Assembly (NCBI GenBank): GCA_951813605.1
Contig: OX638379.1
Span: forward strand, 1-64,000
Length of the DNA stretch: 64,000 nucleotides
DNA from: an uncultured Bryobacterales bacterium
Lineage (GTDB): Bacteria; Acidobacteriota; Terriglobia; Bryobacterales; UBA6623
Reading direction: 5' to 3'
Below the pieces are notes generated by a model that had not been told where the DNA came from, searched no databases, and saw only the letters and a list, made by a program, of their open reading frames with translations. Positions 26,071 to 35,800 of this stretch are shown here, in pieces; positions within the stretch are counted from its first letter, which is position 1, and each line of letters starts with the position of its first letter. The position numbers and the translations under genes are program-made.

Positions 26071-26099
26071 AGTATACAATTGCCGTCAAGGTGTGTCAA
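26071..26099 (-). promoter_or_regulatory. Sigma-70-type promoter of groES-groEL
   Basis: Minus strand: TTGACA (26099-26094), 17 bp, TATACT (26076-26071). The hexamers and spacing are near consensus. The predicted start is about 26064, so the inverted repeat at 26034-26058 lies in the first transcribed bases, well placed to block initiation or early elongation. Confidence 0.85.
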
Positions 26100-26357
26100 G
26101 GGTCGTCCGCATTTCTTTCGGGCGCCGGCTTCTCCCACATTGCCGCGCGGGATGGGTCAGCTGCAGTGGTCGTCGCGATCAGACTACCGCCTCCGGGGCT
26201 AGCCGAGCTTCGACCCTTGAAGTGCACGGGTTGGAAACGGAATCGCGGAGCCTGTAACGTTGGGCAATGGCCCTCGTCACGACCGCGGTCGCGAGGGCGG
26301 CTGGCGGGGAGTGACTTGGACTCCGTTGGAGTGCCAGAATAGGAGGAATAGCGAGCC
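26100..26357. other. Divergent intergenic region groES / batA
   Basis: No gene seen. It should hold the promoter of the Bat operon, but no strong -35/-10 pair was found. The batA ribosome binding site AGGAGG is at 26341-26346. Confidence 0.4.
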
Positions 26358-27389
26358 ATGTTCCGGTTCGAGTCGCCTTGGATGTTCCTGTTGCTGGTGC
26401 CGTTGGCGGCGCTCATTGTCTGGCGGCGCACGGACCAAGTGCGGCTTCGATTCTCTTCCACCGCTGCGGCCGCCAGACTCCGCGGTTCGTGGCGGTCGAG
26501 GCTGGCACGCCTTCCCCTCCTGCTGCGCGCGCTGGCTCTGGTGGCGCTCGTGGCTGCGCTGGCCCGGCCCCAGTTCGGCAGCGAGCAAATTCGAGACATC
26601 ACGCGGGGAATCGCGATCGGCATGGTAGTGGATCGCTCGTCAAGCATGGGCGAACGAATGCGCTTCGGTGGGAGCACGGTGACTCGCCTTGAAGCCGTCA
26701 AGCAGGTGTACCGCGATTTCGTCGACCCGACGGAAGGCACGATGGGCGGGCGTCCGAATGACCTTATCGGCATGAGCACGTTCGCGCAGTACGCGGACTC
26801 CGTGTGCCCGCTGACGCTTTCTCACGACACATTGATCCAGCTTCTCGACACCGTGCGGCTCGTCGAGGACCGGCGCGAGGACGGGACAGCAATAGGAGAC
26901 GCGGTTGCCTTGGCTGCGGCGAGGTTGAGAAACGCCGAGCAAGCCACCCCCGACGGAATTTCTTACGAGATCAAGAGCAAGATCGTTATCCTGCTTACCG
27001 ACGGTGAGAACAACGCCGGCGACCGCAGCGTGCGCGACGCAGCCGAATTGTGCAGGCAGTGGGACATCAAGGTTTACGCCATCGGCGTGGGCGACGAGCG
27101 CGGCGTCCAGACGCCTTTCGGTCGATTGCGCGCTCCGCTCCGAAGGGGTTTCGATGACCGAGCCCTGCGCGAGATTGCCGAGGTCACCGGGGGCAAGTAC
27201 TGGCTAGCCGCCGACGCCGATACCCTCCGTTCGGTGCATGAGGAGATCAACGATCTCGAAAAGAGCGAATTCGAGGCATTGACTTACCTTGACTACAAGG
27301 AAGCGTTCGCGCCGTGGGCGTTGGCCGGACTCGCGATGCTATCGCTTGAATTCCTCCTGCGTCTAACAGTTTTGAGGACCGTTCCGTGA
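26358..27389 (+). CDS. batA: BatA-like VWA-domain membrane protein
   Basis: A 343-aa protein with an N-terminal membrane pair (about 8-22 and 52-70, BatA aerotolerance N-terminal type), a von Willebrand A domain (about 85-300) with an intact metal site (Asp92, Ser94, Ser96 in VVDRSSSM; later LLTDGENNAGD) and a C-terminal membrane segment (315-335). Bat proteins form a membrane-bound complex linked to stress tolerance and work with a MoxR ATPase. The stop overlaps the next start (GTGA). Confidence 0.85.
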   Translation: MFRFESPWMFLLLVPLAALIVWRRTDQVRLRFSSTAAAARLRGSWRSRLARLPLLLRALALVALVAALARPQFGSEQIRDITRGIAIGMVVDRSSSMGERMRFGGSTVTRLEAVKQVYRDFVDPTEGTMGGRPNDLIGMSTFAQYADSVCPLTLSHDTLIQLLDTVRLVEDRREDGTAIGDAVALAAARLRNAEQATPDGISYEIKSKIVILLTDGENNAGDRSVRDAAELCRQWDIKVYAIGVGDERGVQTPFGRLRAPLRRGFDDRALREIAEVTGGKYWLAADADTLRSVHEEINDLEKSEFEALTYLDYKEAFAPWALAGLAMLSLEFLLRLTVLRTVP

Positions 27390-29506
27390 GCGACTTTCAG
27401 TTCGGCGACATCGCGATGCTGCACGGGCTCTGGCTGCTTCCGGCTCTGGCGGTCCTGATGCTCTATGCATCCCGTCGGCGTCGGCAGGCCCTGACGGCGT
27501 TCATTGAGACCGGGCTGCTCGCCCGTCTCGGCCGCTCTTCGGTGCCGGACCCAGCGCGGCGCGTGCTCAAGGCTGTCTTGGCGCTTGCGGCGTTCGGCTG
27601 CTTGGTCGTGGCGCTTGCCCGACCGGCTTGGGACGCCGTGACAGAGGATGTCGCCCAGCGAGGGCGCGACGTGGTTTTCCTGCTGGACGTGTCTCGCAGC
27701 ATGCTCGCCGAGGACTTGCCGCCGAACCGGGTCGAACGCGCGAAACTGGCGATTCTCGATGCGGTTGACCGCATGGATGGCGACCGCGTGGCCCTCGCCG
27801 TTTTCGCTGGTTCGACCGTTGTCAAGTGCCCGCTCACTCTGGATTACGGATTCTTCCGCATGGCACTTGCCGATGTTTCGCCATTCAGCGTTGCAAGGGG
27901 CGGCACGCTGATCGGCGACGGGCTGCGCACCGTCCTGCAGGACGTGTTCGACAGCAAGCGAAGCAATTACCGGGACATCGTGCTGATCACCGACGGCGAG
28001 GATCACGAGAGCTTTCCGGCCGAGGCGGCCGCGGAGGCGGGGGCCTTGGGCGTGCGCCTGATCGCCATCGGCTTGGGAGACGAGAGGGTCGGCCAACGCG
28101 TGCCGGTCAATGCTAGCGACACGGACGGTTCCGCGGGAGCCGTGTCGGGCCGCGCGTTTCTGCGTCACGAGGGCCAGGAAGTGTGGTCCAGGCTCGACGC
28201 GGGGACTCTCCGGAGGATGGCCGAAGCCACGCCTGGCGGTGTGTACCTCAACGTCGCGACCGGAGCGGTCGATTTCGGGGAAGTCTATCGCCGGCTGATC
28301 GCCTCCGCGGAGGGGCGCGAGATCGGAACGCGGACTCTGGACCGCCTCGAGGAGAAATTCCAAGTGTTCCTAGCGATTTGCATTCTGCTGCTCGCGCTCG
28401 ATACCGCTTTGCGAGAGCGTAAGAGAACGGGTAATGCCCCCCGAGTCGCGGCTTGGCTGGTTGCCGCTGTTATAGCGCCTATTGGCGCGAAAGCAGCATC
28501 GGTGCGCGGGTTGGTCAACGACGGAAACGAAGCGTTTCGATCGGAGGAGTACGAAGAGGCAATGCGCTCCTACGACCAAGCCTTGGAGCAGGACCCTGAT
28601 TCGCCGTACGCATCGCTGAACCGCGCCAACGCCCTTTATCGAAGCGGCGACTATTCGGAAGCCGCCGAAGCTTACATGAGAGCGACACGGCAGAGCTCGC
28701 AGCAGAACCTGCCGCAACTGCAAGCTGCCAGTTTGCACAACCTCGGGAACGCCCTGTACCGCCAGGCCGAGCAGGTCGCACCGACGAACCCGGGGCAGGC
28801 GATCGAATTGCTGGCTCCGGCCGCCCGCTCGTATCTGGATGCCCTGCGGACGGACGGAAGACGCGCCGACTCGGCTCACAATCTCGAAGTCGCGCGCCGA
28901 CTCATCCAGCAGCTGCGCGAGCAGGCGAGCCAGCAACCGCCTGCCGGCGGTCAAGGCGACCAAGACGAAGATTCCGAGCAAGACCCTGCCGAGGATCGCA
29001 ACGAATCGTTGCAGCGGGCCGCCGAAGAGCAGCAGCGGCTTGCAGATGAAAGCGAGGAACTGGAGAAGGACCGTCAGCAGCAGCGGGGCTCCGACTCGAG
29101 GGAGCAGCAGCGGCAGCAGGCGCAAGACTTGGCCGACCGCCAAGAAGACCTGAACCAACGCACGCAGCAGCTCGGGGAAAACGCCGACCCGCAGACTCGA
29201 GAGCGCATCGAGGACGCCGCCCGGCACCAGGACCAGGCCCGTCAAGAACTAGAGCGGAACCGGCCCGGCGAGGCGGAGAAATCCCAGCGCCAGGCCGCCG
29301 AGGCACTGCGCCAGGCCGCCCAGGGCCAGGAAGCCGCGGAGACGCAAGCGCCGGAGACGGCCGATCCCAATCTCAATCCCAATCAGGTCTCCGAGCAAGA
29401 GCACCAGATGACGATGGATCAGATCCTGGCGAAGGAACGGCAGGACAGGCGGAGCCGGCAGCTGCGCCAGCGAGTCGGCACGGTTGCCGTGGAGAAGGAC
29501 TGGTAG
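27386..29506 (+). CDS. batB: BatB-BatC fusion: VWA domain plus TPR and coiled-coil tail
   Basis: A 706-aa protein. Residues 1-345 are a complete BatB: two N-terminal spans, a VWA domain with DVSRSM (Asp101, Ser103, Ser105) and a membrane segment near 325-345. A second hydrophobic stretch at about 358-375, ending in GAKAASVRG, looks like an old signal peptide. It leads into TPR repeats (about 380-500; VNDGNEAFRSEEYEEAMRSY) and a long Q/E/R-rich helical tail (about 510-706), the features of a separate BatC protein. This arrangement implies a fusion of batB and batC. Start GTG at 27386 overlaps the batA stop. Confidence 0.85.
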   Translation: MSDFQFGDIAMLHGLWLLPALAVLMLYASRRRRQALTAFIETGLLARLGRSSVPDPARRVLKAVLALAAFGCLVVALARPAWDAVTEDVAQRGRDVVFLLDVSRSMLAEDLPPNRVERAKLAILDAVDRMDGDRVALAVFAGSTVVKCPLTLDYGFFRMALADVSPFSVARGGTLIGDGLRTVLQDVFDSKRSNYRDIVLITDGEDHESFPAEAAAEAGALGVRLIAIGLGDERVGQRVPVNASDTDGSAGAVSGRAFLRHEGQEVWSRLDAGTLRRMAEATPGGVYLNVATGAVDFGEVYRRLIASAEGREIGTRTLDRLEEKFQVFLAICILLLALDTALRERKRTGNAPRVAAWLVAAVIAPIGAKAASVRGLVNDGNEAFRSEEYEEAMRSYDQALEQDPDSPYASLNRANALYRSGDYSEAAEAYMRATRQSSQQNLPQLQAASLHNLGNALYRQAEQVAPTNPGQAIELLAPAARSYLDALRTDGRRADSAHNLEVARRLIQQLREQASQQPPAGGQGDQDEDSEQDPAEDRNESLQRAAEEQQRLADESEELEKDRQQQRGSDSREQQRQQAQDLADRQEDLNQRTQQLGENADPQTRERIEDAARHQDQARQELERNRPGEAEKSQRQAAEALRQAAQGQEAAETQAPETADPNLNPNQVSEQEHQMTMDQILAKERQDRRSRQLRQRVGTVAVEKDW

Positions 29507-31432
29507 ATGCCTTCCCACGTTTCAACCGCAGCGATTGCGACGGGCCTCGCAGCATTCCCGTTCCTGGCGAACGGTCAGCCCGAGCCCTTGCGAGTGCGAG
29601 CGGCAGTCGGCACGCAGCAGGTCTACGTAGGCCAGCAATTCCTGCTCCAGATCCAGGTGCAGGGATCCGACCAGCCCGACCCCGTGGACATCGGGCCCCT
29701 CGAGCGCGAGTTCACCGTCAGCGAGGCTGGCGGCGGGGCCAGCAACAGCACGTCCGTGAGCATCGTGAACGGCCGCATGACCAGGCAGGTGCAACGTGGC
29801 TACAACCTCAACTACAGGCTTGCGGCCCGCGAGCCGGGCAGCGCGGAGATCCCGTCGATGGTGATCAGCGCCGAAGGTCGCTCGGCAAGCACGCAGCCTA
29901 TCTCCATGCGTGTCTTGCCGCCCGAGGAGAACGACGACTTCAAGCTCAGGTTGTCCCTATCCGATTCGCGGGCCTTCGTCGGGCAGCCAGTGACTCTGAC
30001 TGCTGAGTGGTTCATTGGCCGGGAAGTGCAGGAGTTCTCATTCAACATGCCGCTGCTGGACGACCGGCGGTTCGAGGTCATCGACCTGGCTGCTAGCCGA
30101 TCGGCGTCCGGCCAAGCCTCGAATGACCTAGTGGAATTCGCCCTCGGCGACCGGCGAGCGACCGCCAGCAAGGGTTTCGGCGAGTTCGAGGGCCGCCAGT
30201 ACACAGTGCTCCGCTTTCAGAAGATTCTCGTTCCGCGAGCGCCCGGACGCATCGCTCTTCCGGCGGCGACAGTGACCTTTGTAACTCCGCGCCCCGGGCA
30301 GTCTCGACGGCGCGACTTCTTCGGCGGAGGTCTCTTCTCGGATGTATTCGGCGGCCAGCGCGTCATGGAGACGCTGGCGATTCCATCGAATCGGCCCGGC
30401 TTGGAAGTGCTTGATCTTCCCTCCGCTGGACGACCTGCTGGATTTAACGGTTGGATCGGACAGTTCCAGCTGCAAGCGGAGGCGAAGCCGACGGCGGTCA
30501 AGGTTGGGGAGCCGATCACCCTTAGCTTGCGTGTCCGGGGAACCAGGATGCTGTCGAATGCCCAGCTTCCGCCACTCCACATTCAGCCTGCCCTCGTCCG
30601 CGACTTCAACGTGCCGCGGGAGATCGGGGCGGGGGAGAGCCGCGTGAACGAACGATCCTTCACTCAGACGCTGCGCGCCAGGCACGATAGCGTGACGGAG
30701 ATTCCCGCGCTCGAATTGCCCTACTTCGATCCCAAGCAGGGAGCCTACCGAATCGCACGGAGCGAGCCGATCCCGCTTCATGTAGAGCCCTCGCGCATTG
30801 TCACAGCCGACGATGCAGAGGGCCGGGGCACGCTGCAGCCGCGCCAGCTCGAGGTAGAGTCTAGCGAGCAAGGAATAGCTCACAACTACGTCGACGCTTC
30901 CGCGCTCGAGCCGATGCTTGACATTTGGGTCTCGCTCCTGCGTCCGCTCGGACCGGTTGCCTTGGCGCTTGTGATTCTCGGATTGCCTCCTCTTGCCTAT
31001 TGCGGATTGCTCGCAATACGACTCAAGGGGCAATATAGCGGCGCCCTGCGCTGGCGGGCCCGCTCGCCTCGCGCCGCATGGAAAAAAGCCGTCGGCGCAA
31101 TCGATATCGCCGGACACGAGGGGGGCAGGGTGGCCGAGGCGGTTCTCGCCGCATTGCGGGACTACTTGGGGAACGTGCTGCGCGGGACAAGTTCCGAAGC
31201 GGCAGCGTGGACTTTCGTTGATGTAAAGGGCCGGCTCGATGCATTGCCGCAGCGGCGCAAGGGAGAGAGCCGGATCGCCGATAGCGAGCTGCTTTCCGGG
31301 CTCCAGTCAGTGTTCGAACGCTGCGAAGCGGGGAGTTACGCGGGTGTCGAGCCGATGGATTCGCAATGGAACCGACAGTTGGTCGCCGACGCGTCAGCCG
31401 TGGTCGACCGCATCGAGGAGGCTTTGGGGTGA
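29507..31432 (+). CDS. batD: BatD-like aerotolerance protein
   Basis: A 641-aa protein with a signal peptide (ending around FLANGQPEPL), a run of beta-sandwich BatD domains (about 25-460; VGTQQVYVGQQFLLQIQVQG, TLTAEWFIGREVQ, PIQLH-type repeats) and one membrane span near 490-515 (VALALVILGLPPLAYCGLLA). The C-terminal ~120 residues are cytoplasmic and helical. It starts directly after the batB-batC stop and its end overlaps batE, so all four genes are one operon. BatD is thought to be the periplasmic partner of the BatA/BatB membrane complex. Confidence 0.85.
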   Translation: MPSHVSTAAIATGLAAFPFLANGQPEPLRVRAAVGTQQVYVGQQFLLQIQVQGSDQPDPVDIGPLEREFTVSEAGGGASNSTSVSIVNGRMTRQVQRGYNLNYRLAAREPGSAEIPSMVISAEGRSASTQPISMRVLPPEENDDFKLRLSLSDSRAFVGQPVTLTAEWFIGREVQEFSFNMPLLDDRRFEVIDLAASRSASGQASNDLVEFALGDRRATASKGFGEFEGRQYTVLRFQKILVPRAPGRIALPAATVTFVTPRPGQSRRRDFFGGGLFSDVFGGQRVMETLAIPSNRPGLEVLDLPSAGRPAGFNGWIGQFQLQAEAKPTAVKVGEPITLSLRVRGTRMLSNAQLPPLHIQPALVRDFNVPREIGAGESRVNERSFTQTLRARHDSVTEIPALELPYFDPKQGAYRIARSEPIPLHVEPSRIVTADDAEGRGTLQPRQLEVESSEQGIAHNYVDASALEPMLDIWVSLLRPLGPVALALVILGLPPLAYCGLLAIRLKGQYSGALRWRARSPRAAWKKAVGAIDIAGHEGGRVAEAVLAALRDYLGNVLRGTSSEAAAWTFVDVKGRLDALPQRRKGESRIADSELLSGLQSVFERCEAGSYAGVEPMDSQWNRQLVADASAVVDRIEEALG

Positions 31433-32232
31433 GAGGGGCCTGCTGCTTTTTCTCAGCGTGGCTGCTCGTCGGCGCTGCGGCGCTGCCCGCTCAGGAAGAC
31501 CCTGCAGCGGTTTTTGCCGAGGCGAACGAACTCTTCCGGCAGGCGAATCAACTGCGGTCCAGCCATCCGGACCAGGCTGCGGCGCTATACCGCCGAGCGG
31601 CCCTTCGGTACGAGAATCTTCTCGGCGAAAGGGGCATCCGAAACAGCAAGCTCCATTACAACGTTGGCAATGCTTATTTCCAGCTGGGCGACATCGGACG
31701 CGCGATCCTGAACTATCGCAGGGCGGAGCGCCTCGATCCCGGCGACCTCAACGTGCAGCGCAACCTCGAGTACTCGCGAAGCACGCGCAAGGACAAGCTC
31801 GATTCTTCTGGAGAGGGCCAGGTGGTGGAAACACTCTTGTTCTGGCACTACGATTTTGCTCCCGACACCCGGACGCGGCTGTTCGCGGGTGCGTGGCTGG
31901 GCTTCTGGCTTGTACTGCTGTTGCGATTCCTGGGCAAGGCGTGGGTCCCGCGCGAAATAGCGTTCGGATTCGGTATGGCGGCCGCATTGCTCTTGCTTTC
32001 GCTGACGTACGAAGCGATCGCGGAGCACCGGACGACAGCGGGCGTTGTCGTCGTTCCGGACACGGTCGCTCGCCAGGGCGACGGCCAGACGTACGAGGCC
32101 TCGTTCGAGGACCCCCTGCACGCCGGCGCTGAGTTCCGCGTACTGGAAGAGCGCCCCGACTGGTACCGCGTGGAACTCCCCGACGGGCGGCGGTGCTGGC
32201 TCGCGGCACGCGATGTCGAGCTCATCCGCTAG
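31429..32232 (+). CDS. batE: BatE-like TPR/SH3 protein
   Basis: The GTG at 31429 overlaps the batD stop and gives a 267-aa protein with a signal peptide (CCFFSAWLLVGAAALPAQ), TPR units at about residues 25-115 (SKLHYNVGNAYFQLGDIGRA), two membrane segments around 145-190, and a C-terminal SH3-like domain (about 210-265; PDWYRVELPDGRRCWLAARD). This is the standard BatE order. SH3 domains here may bind cell-wall peptides. It is the last gene of the operon. Confidence 0.8.
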   Translation: MRGACCFFSAWLLVGAAALPAQEDPAAVFAEANELFRQANQLRSSHPDQAAALYRRAALRYENLLGERGIRNSKLHYNVGNAYFQLGDIGRAILNYRRAERLDPGDLNVQRNLEYSRSTRKDKLDSSGEGQVVETLLFWHYDFAPDTRTRLFAGAWLGFWLVLLLRFLGKAWVPREIAFGFGMAAALLLLSLTYEAIAEHRTTAGVVVVPDTVARQGDGQTYEASFEDPLHAGAEFRVLEERPDWYRVELPDGRRCWLAARDVELIR

Positions 32233-32870
32233 GTTGCCAGTTGTCTATTGGCTGTCGTCTTCATTGCGCTCTGCTGCCTTGCTCGCCAGATCCGCGTCGC
32301 GTGCAAGAAGCACAGGGACTTGTCCGTTCCCAGCAAGAACGCAGCTGCGATTGCTCCGGATTCGATCTTCGGGCGCCCGCCAAAGGTCGGCCTTCACTGG
32401 AATCAGCGACTTTGGCAACGAGTCTGATTGGCGACGAGCCTGGAATGACGGACGTTCCGAACCAGTTCGCGAGCGAGAGGTCGAGCACGGCAAACGCCTT
32501 CCGCTCCAGAGGTCGCCGTTGCCCGCTCGTTCGCTAAATCGGGTCGGGGACTCGCTCCTAAACGGCCAACCCTTCCGACGAAGGTTTGCGAGCTTTGCCC
32601 GTTGCTCATCCGCGGCACCGTCGCAATGTAGGCGAATTAGCCATTGACCTTGGTCGGTGCAGGGTGTATATTCCTCTTAGTTCCTCTCGACTCTCATGTG
32701 AGTTGTCGGAGGCACAAGGGCGGGTTGCAGTTCAAAGCATTTCGGATGGCGGGTGTGTACTGAGTGGCGATTTCGCAGGTTCTTCGGGTTTCGGCTGCGC
32801 GTCTGTCGCGTAGATCGGTGCGAGCCATCCAACGGACTTCAGGGACAGCATGGGCTGTCCGGAGGAGACC
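32233..32870. other. Long leader region of the TonB-receptor gene
   Basis: About 640 bp with no gene. A sigma-70-type promoter lies at 32644-32672 and leaves an untranslated leader of about 190 nt. No riboswitch or terminator was recognised in it. Confidence 0.45.
32644..32672 (+). promoter_or_regulatory. Sigma-70-type promoter of the TonB-receptor gene
   Basis: TTGACC (32644-32649), 17 bp, TATATT (32667-32672). It is the only good promoter in the region and points at the receptor gene, whose ATG at 32871 follows a GGAGG site. Confidence 0.65.
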
Positions 32871-35800
32871 ATGAACCTACGTAATCCACTCTCAATCCTG
32901 CTGTGTGCGCTCCTGAGCGCCAGCGCGGTCTGGGGGCAGGTGTCTGGCAGATTGTCGGGCACCGTCACCGACCCGACAGGCCAGGTCATAGTGGCCGCCG
33001 AAGTCACGGTAACCAATGTCGGCACATCCGAGCAACGGATCGTTCAGTCGAATGAAGCCGGAAACTTTGTCGTCGCCGCACTGCCGCCGGCGACCTACGC
33101 GATCACCATACAGTCGGAAGGATTCCAGTCCTACGAACAGACCAGCATCATCATCAGCTCGGACCAAGCCTTGGCGCTCGGGTCCATCCAGCTGTCGATC
33201 GGCGCTGTGACCGAAACAGTCACGGTCGAAGCAGAGGGTGCGGCAGTCGAGACGGACACCGCAGGTGTCAACGCCCTGCTCACCAGCAACCAGATGGATG
33301 GCTTGATGCAGCGTGGGCGCGACATCGTCGCGCTGCTCACCGTCCTTCCCGGTGTCGCCCAAGTCGCCAACAGCGACGCTCTAGGCGGCAACTGGGGTTC
33401 CCGAACTCCGAATTTCTCGGGAGCTAAGAACGGCTGGAACAACTTCATGCTGGATGGCATGCCCGGGAACGATATCGACGACACGACCACGTTTCACGTT
33501 TCCGTCAGCATGGACGCAATCCAGGAAGTGAGCGTCAAGTCGACCGCTTACCAAGCCGAGTACGGCAGGGTGCCGGGTGCGCAAGTCAATATCATTTCCA
33601 AGTCGGGGACGAACGAGTTTCACGGCTCGGGGTATTGGTTCAAGCGCAACGAGGCTCTGAACGCGAACTCGTTCGACAACAACCGGTACGGCAACGACAA
33701 GCCCCCCTACCGCTTCGACACCTACGGCGGGGTGCTGGGCGGGCCGATCCAGAAGGACAAGGCGTTCTTCTTCGTAAGCCGCGAGGACTGGCGCATCCAG
33801 AAGCCGAGCCGTCGGCACAAGGCCACTGTCCCCACTGCGATGGAGCGGGGAGGGGACTTTTCCAACAGCGTCGAGCAGAACGGGGCGCTGATACCTGTCA
33901 TGGACCACATGACGGGAAATCAGTTCCCCAACAACATGATCCCGCAGCATCGCATCCATCCGGCCGGGCAGGGGGTTCTGAACTTCATGCCCAACCCTAC
34001 AGACCAAGGTCTCTACGCTTCGCAGGGCATCAACTACACGGAACTTTCGCCCTCCGCTCATCCGAAGGGCCAGTGGCAGTTCAAGGTCGATTACGTGCCG
34101 ACGCCGAATGACAGGATCACGTTCCGTCCGAGGTTTTGGAATGCCGACATCCAGGCTCAGCGGGAATCTGTCGCGTTCAACGCTTTCAACGACAGCATTT
34201 TCAAGCAAGCCCACCACTACGAGTACATCAACAAGAACTTGCAAGGGATCTACAACAAGACCTTGTCGCCGACTTTGGTCAACGAATTCCGACTTGGCTT
34301 GGGCTTGAGCCGCGAATCGGGTGCGCTCAACGACGACTTTCAGCTCGACAACCTCCGCAAGGACAACTACCCAGGCCTCGCTGACCTCGGACAGCTGTTT
34401 CCCTCGGCCAATCCCCTGAACCTCGTCCCGCGCATGAGCTTCGGCGGCATTCCCAACGGCCCGAGGGTGGACTATGACCGCCGCACGCCGATCGCCGCTC
34501 ACGACGAGCGCATTGTGCTTTCAAACAACATGAGTTGGTTCAAGGGCGATCACACGGTCAAGCTCGGGTTCTACTGGGAGTTGAACCACGCTAGCGAGGG
34601 GCCGCGTTCCAGTGATCCCAGTCACATGGGCAATTACGATTTCCGGCGAAGCAACCTGAACCCCTTCGATTCGAATCATCCGTTCGCGACCGCGATTCTC
34701 GGCGACTTCTACTCCTACTCCGAATCGAGCGGCCAGACCGAGGGTCTCGCCGCTTCGTACACGGTCGAGTGGTTTGTGCAAGACACCTGGAAAGTGACGC
34801 CTAAGCTCACGCTTGACGTTGGAATCCGGTTCTCTTCTTTCACGCCATGGCGGCTGCGTGAGAACGAGGGCTCGGCATTCGCCGTTAGCCGCTACGAGGC
34901 TGTTAACGCACCGCACCTGTATGCCCCATTCCGCGACGCCAGCGGAAAGCGTGTTGCGATCGATCCCTTCACACGGACCGTGTTCCCGACACCTTATATC
35001 GGTGCGACGATTCCTGGACAGGGCGAGCGCCTCAACGGGCTGATCGTCGGAGACGGCTCCACGGACTACCTCCACGGCTACCGCGAGCGCCCGGCGATCC
35101 AGCCGCAACCGCGTCTGGGTTTTGCCTATGACCCGTTCGGCAAGGGCAAGACCGCGATCCGCGGCTCGTTCGCCGTGCAGTCCCAAGCAATCATGGGCGC
35201 CCAGGGCTCGATGTGGACAGTGACGACATCTCCGCCAATTCTGGAGTCCCCGAACATCTACTTCGGCAACATGAACACCTTCCTCAATGCCGGACAGGCT
35301 CTTTTCCCGCCCAGCGTCAAGGCGTTCCAACCGGAGTTCAAGCCACCGCTGATTTACCAGTGGAGTTTGGGCGTGCAACAGGACATAGGCGGGGGAACCG
35401 TGCTTGACGTGAGCTACGTCGGCAACAGCGGGACGAGACTCTATGCAGCAAGAGAAATCAACACTATTCCGCCGGGAACGCGTTTTCTCGACTCCAGCAA
35501 GGACTCAACAACGGGTGGAGTGCTGCCGGTCGCATTCTTGCGACCGTTTCGCGGGTATCAAGGGATCAACTACCAAGAGAACACCAGCTATTCCAACTAC
35601 AACGCCCTCCAGGTCAGCTTGAACCGTCGCTATACGCGGAACATCCAGTACGGCATCGCTTACACCTGGTCGAAGTCGATGGGCCTTGGGAACGGCGACC
35701 GAAATAGCTTGCCCCAGTTTCGCGGGGCAAGAGAGTACCTCTACGGAAAGTTGGGATTCGACCAGACGCACATGTTCGTGGCGAACTACCTGTGGAGCCT

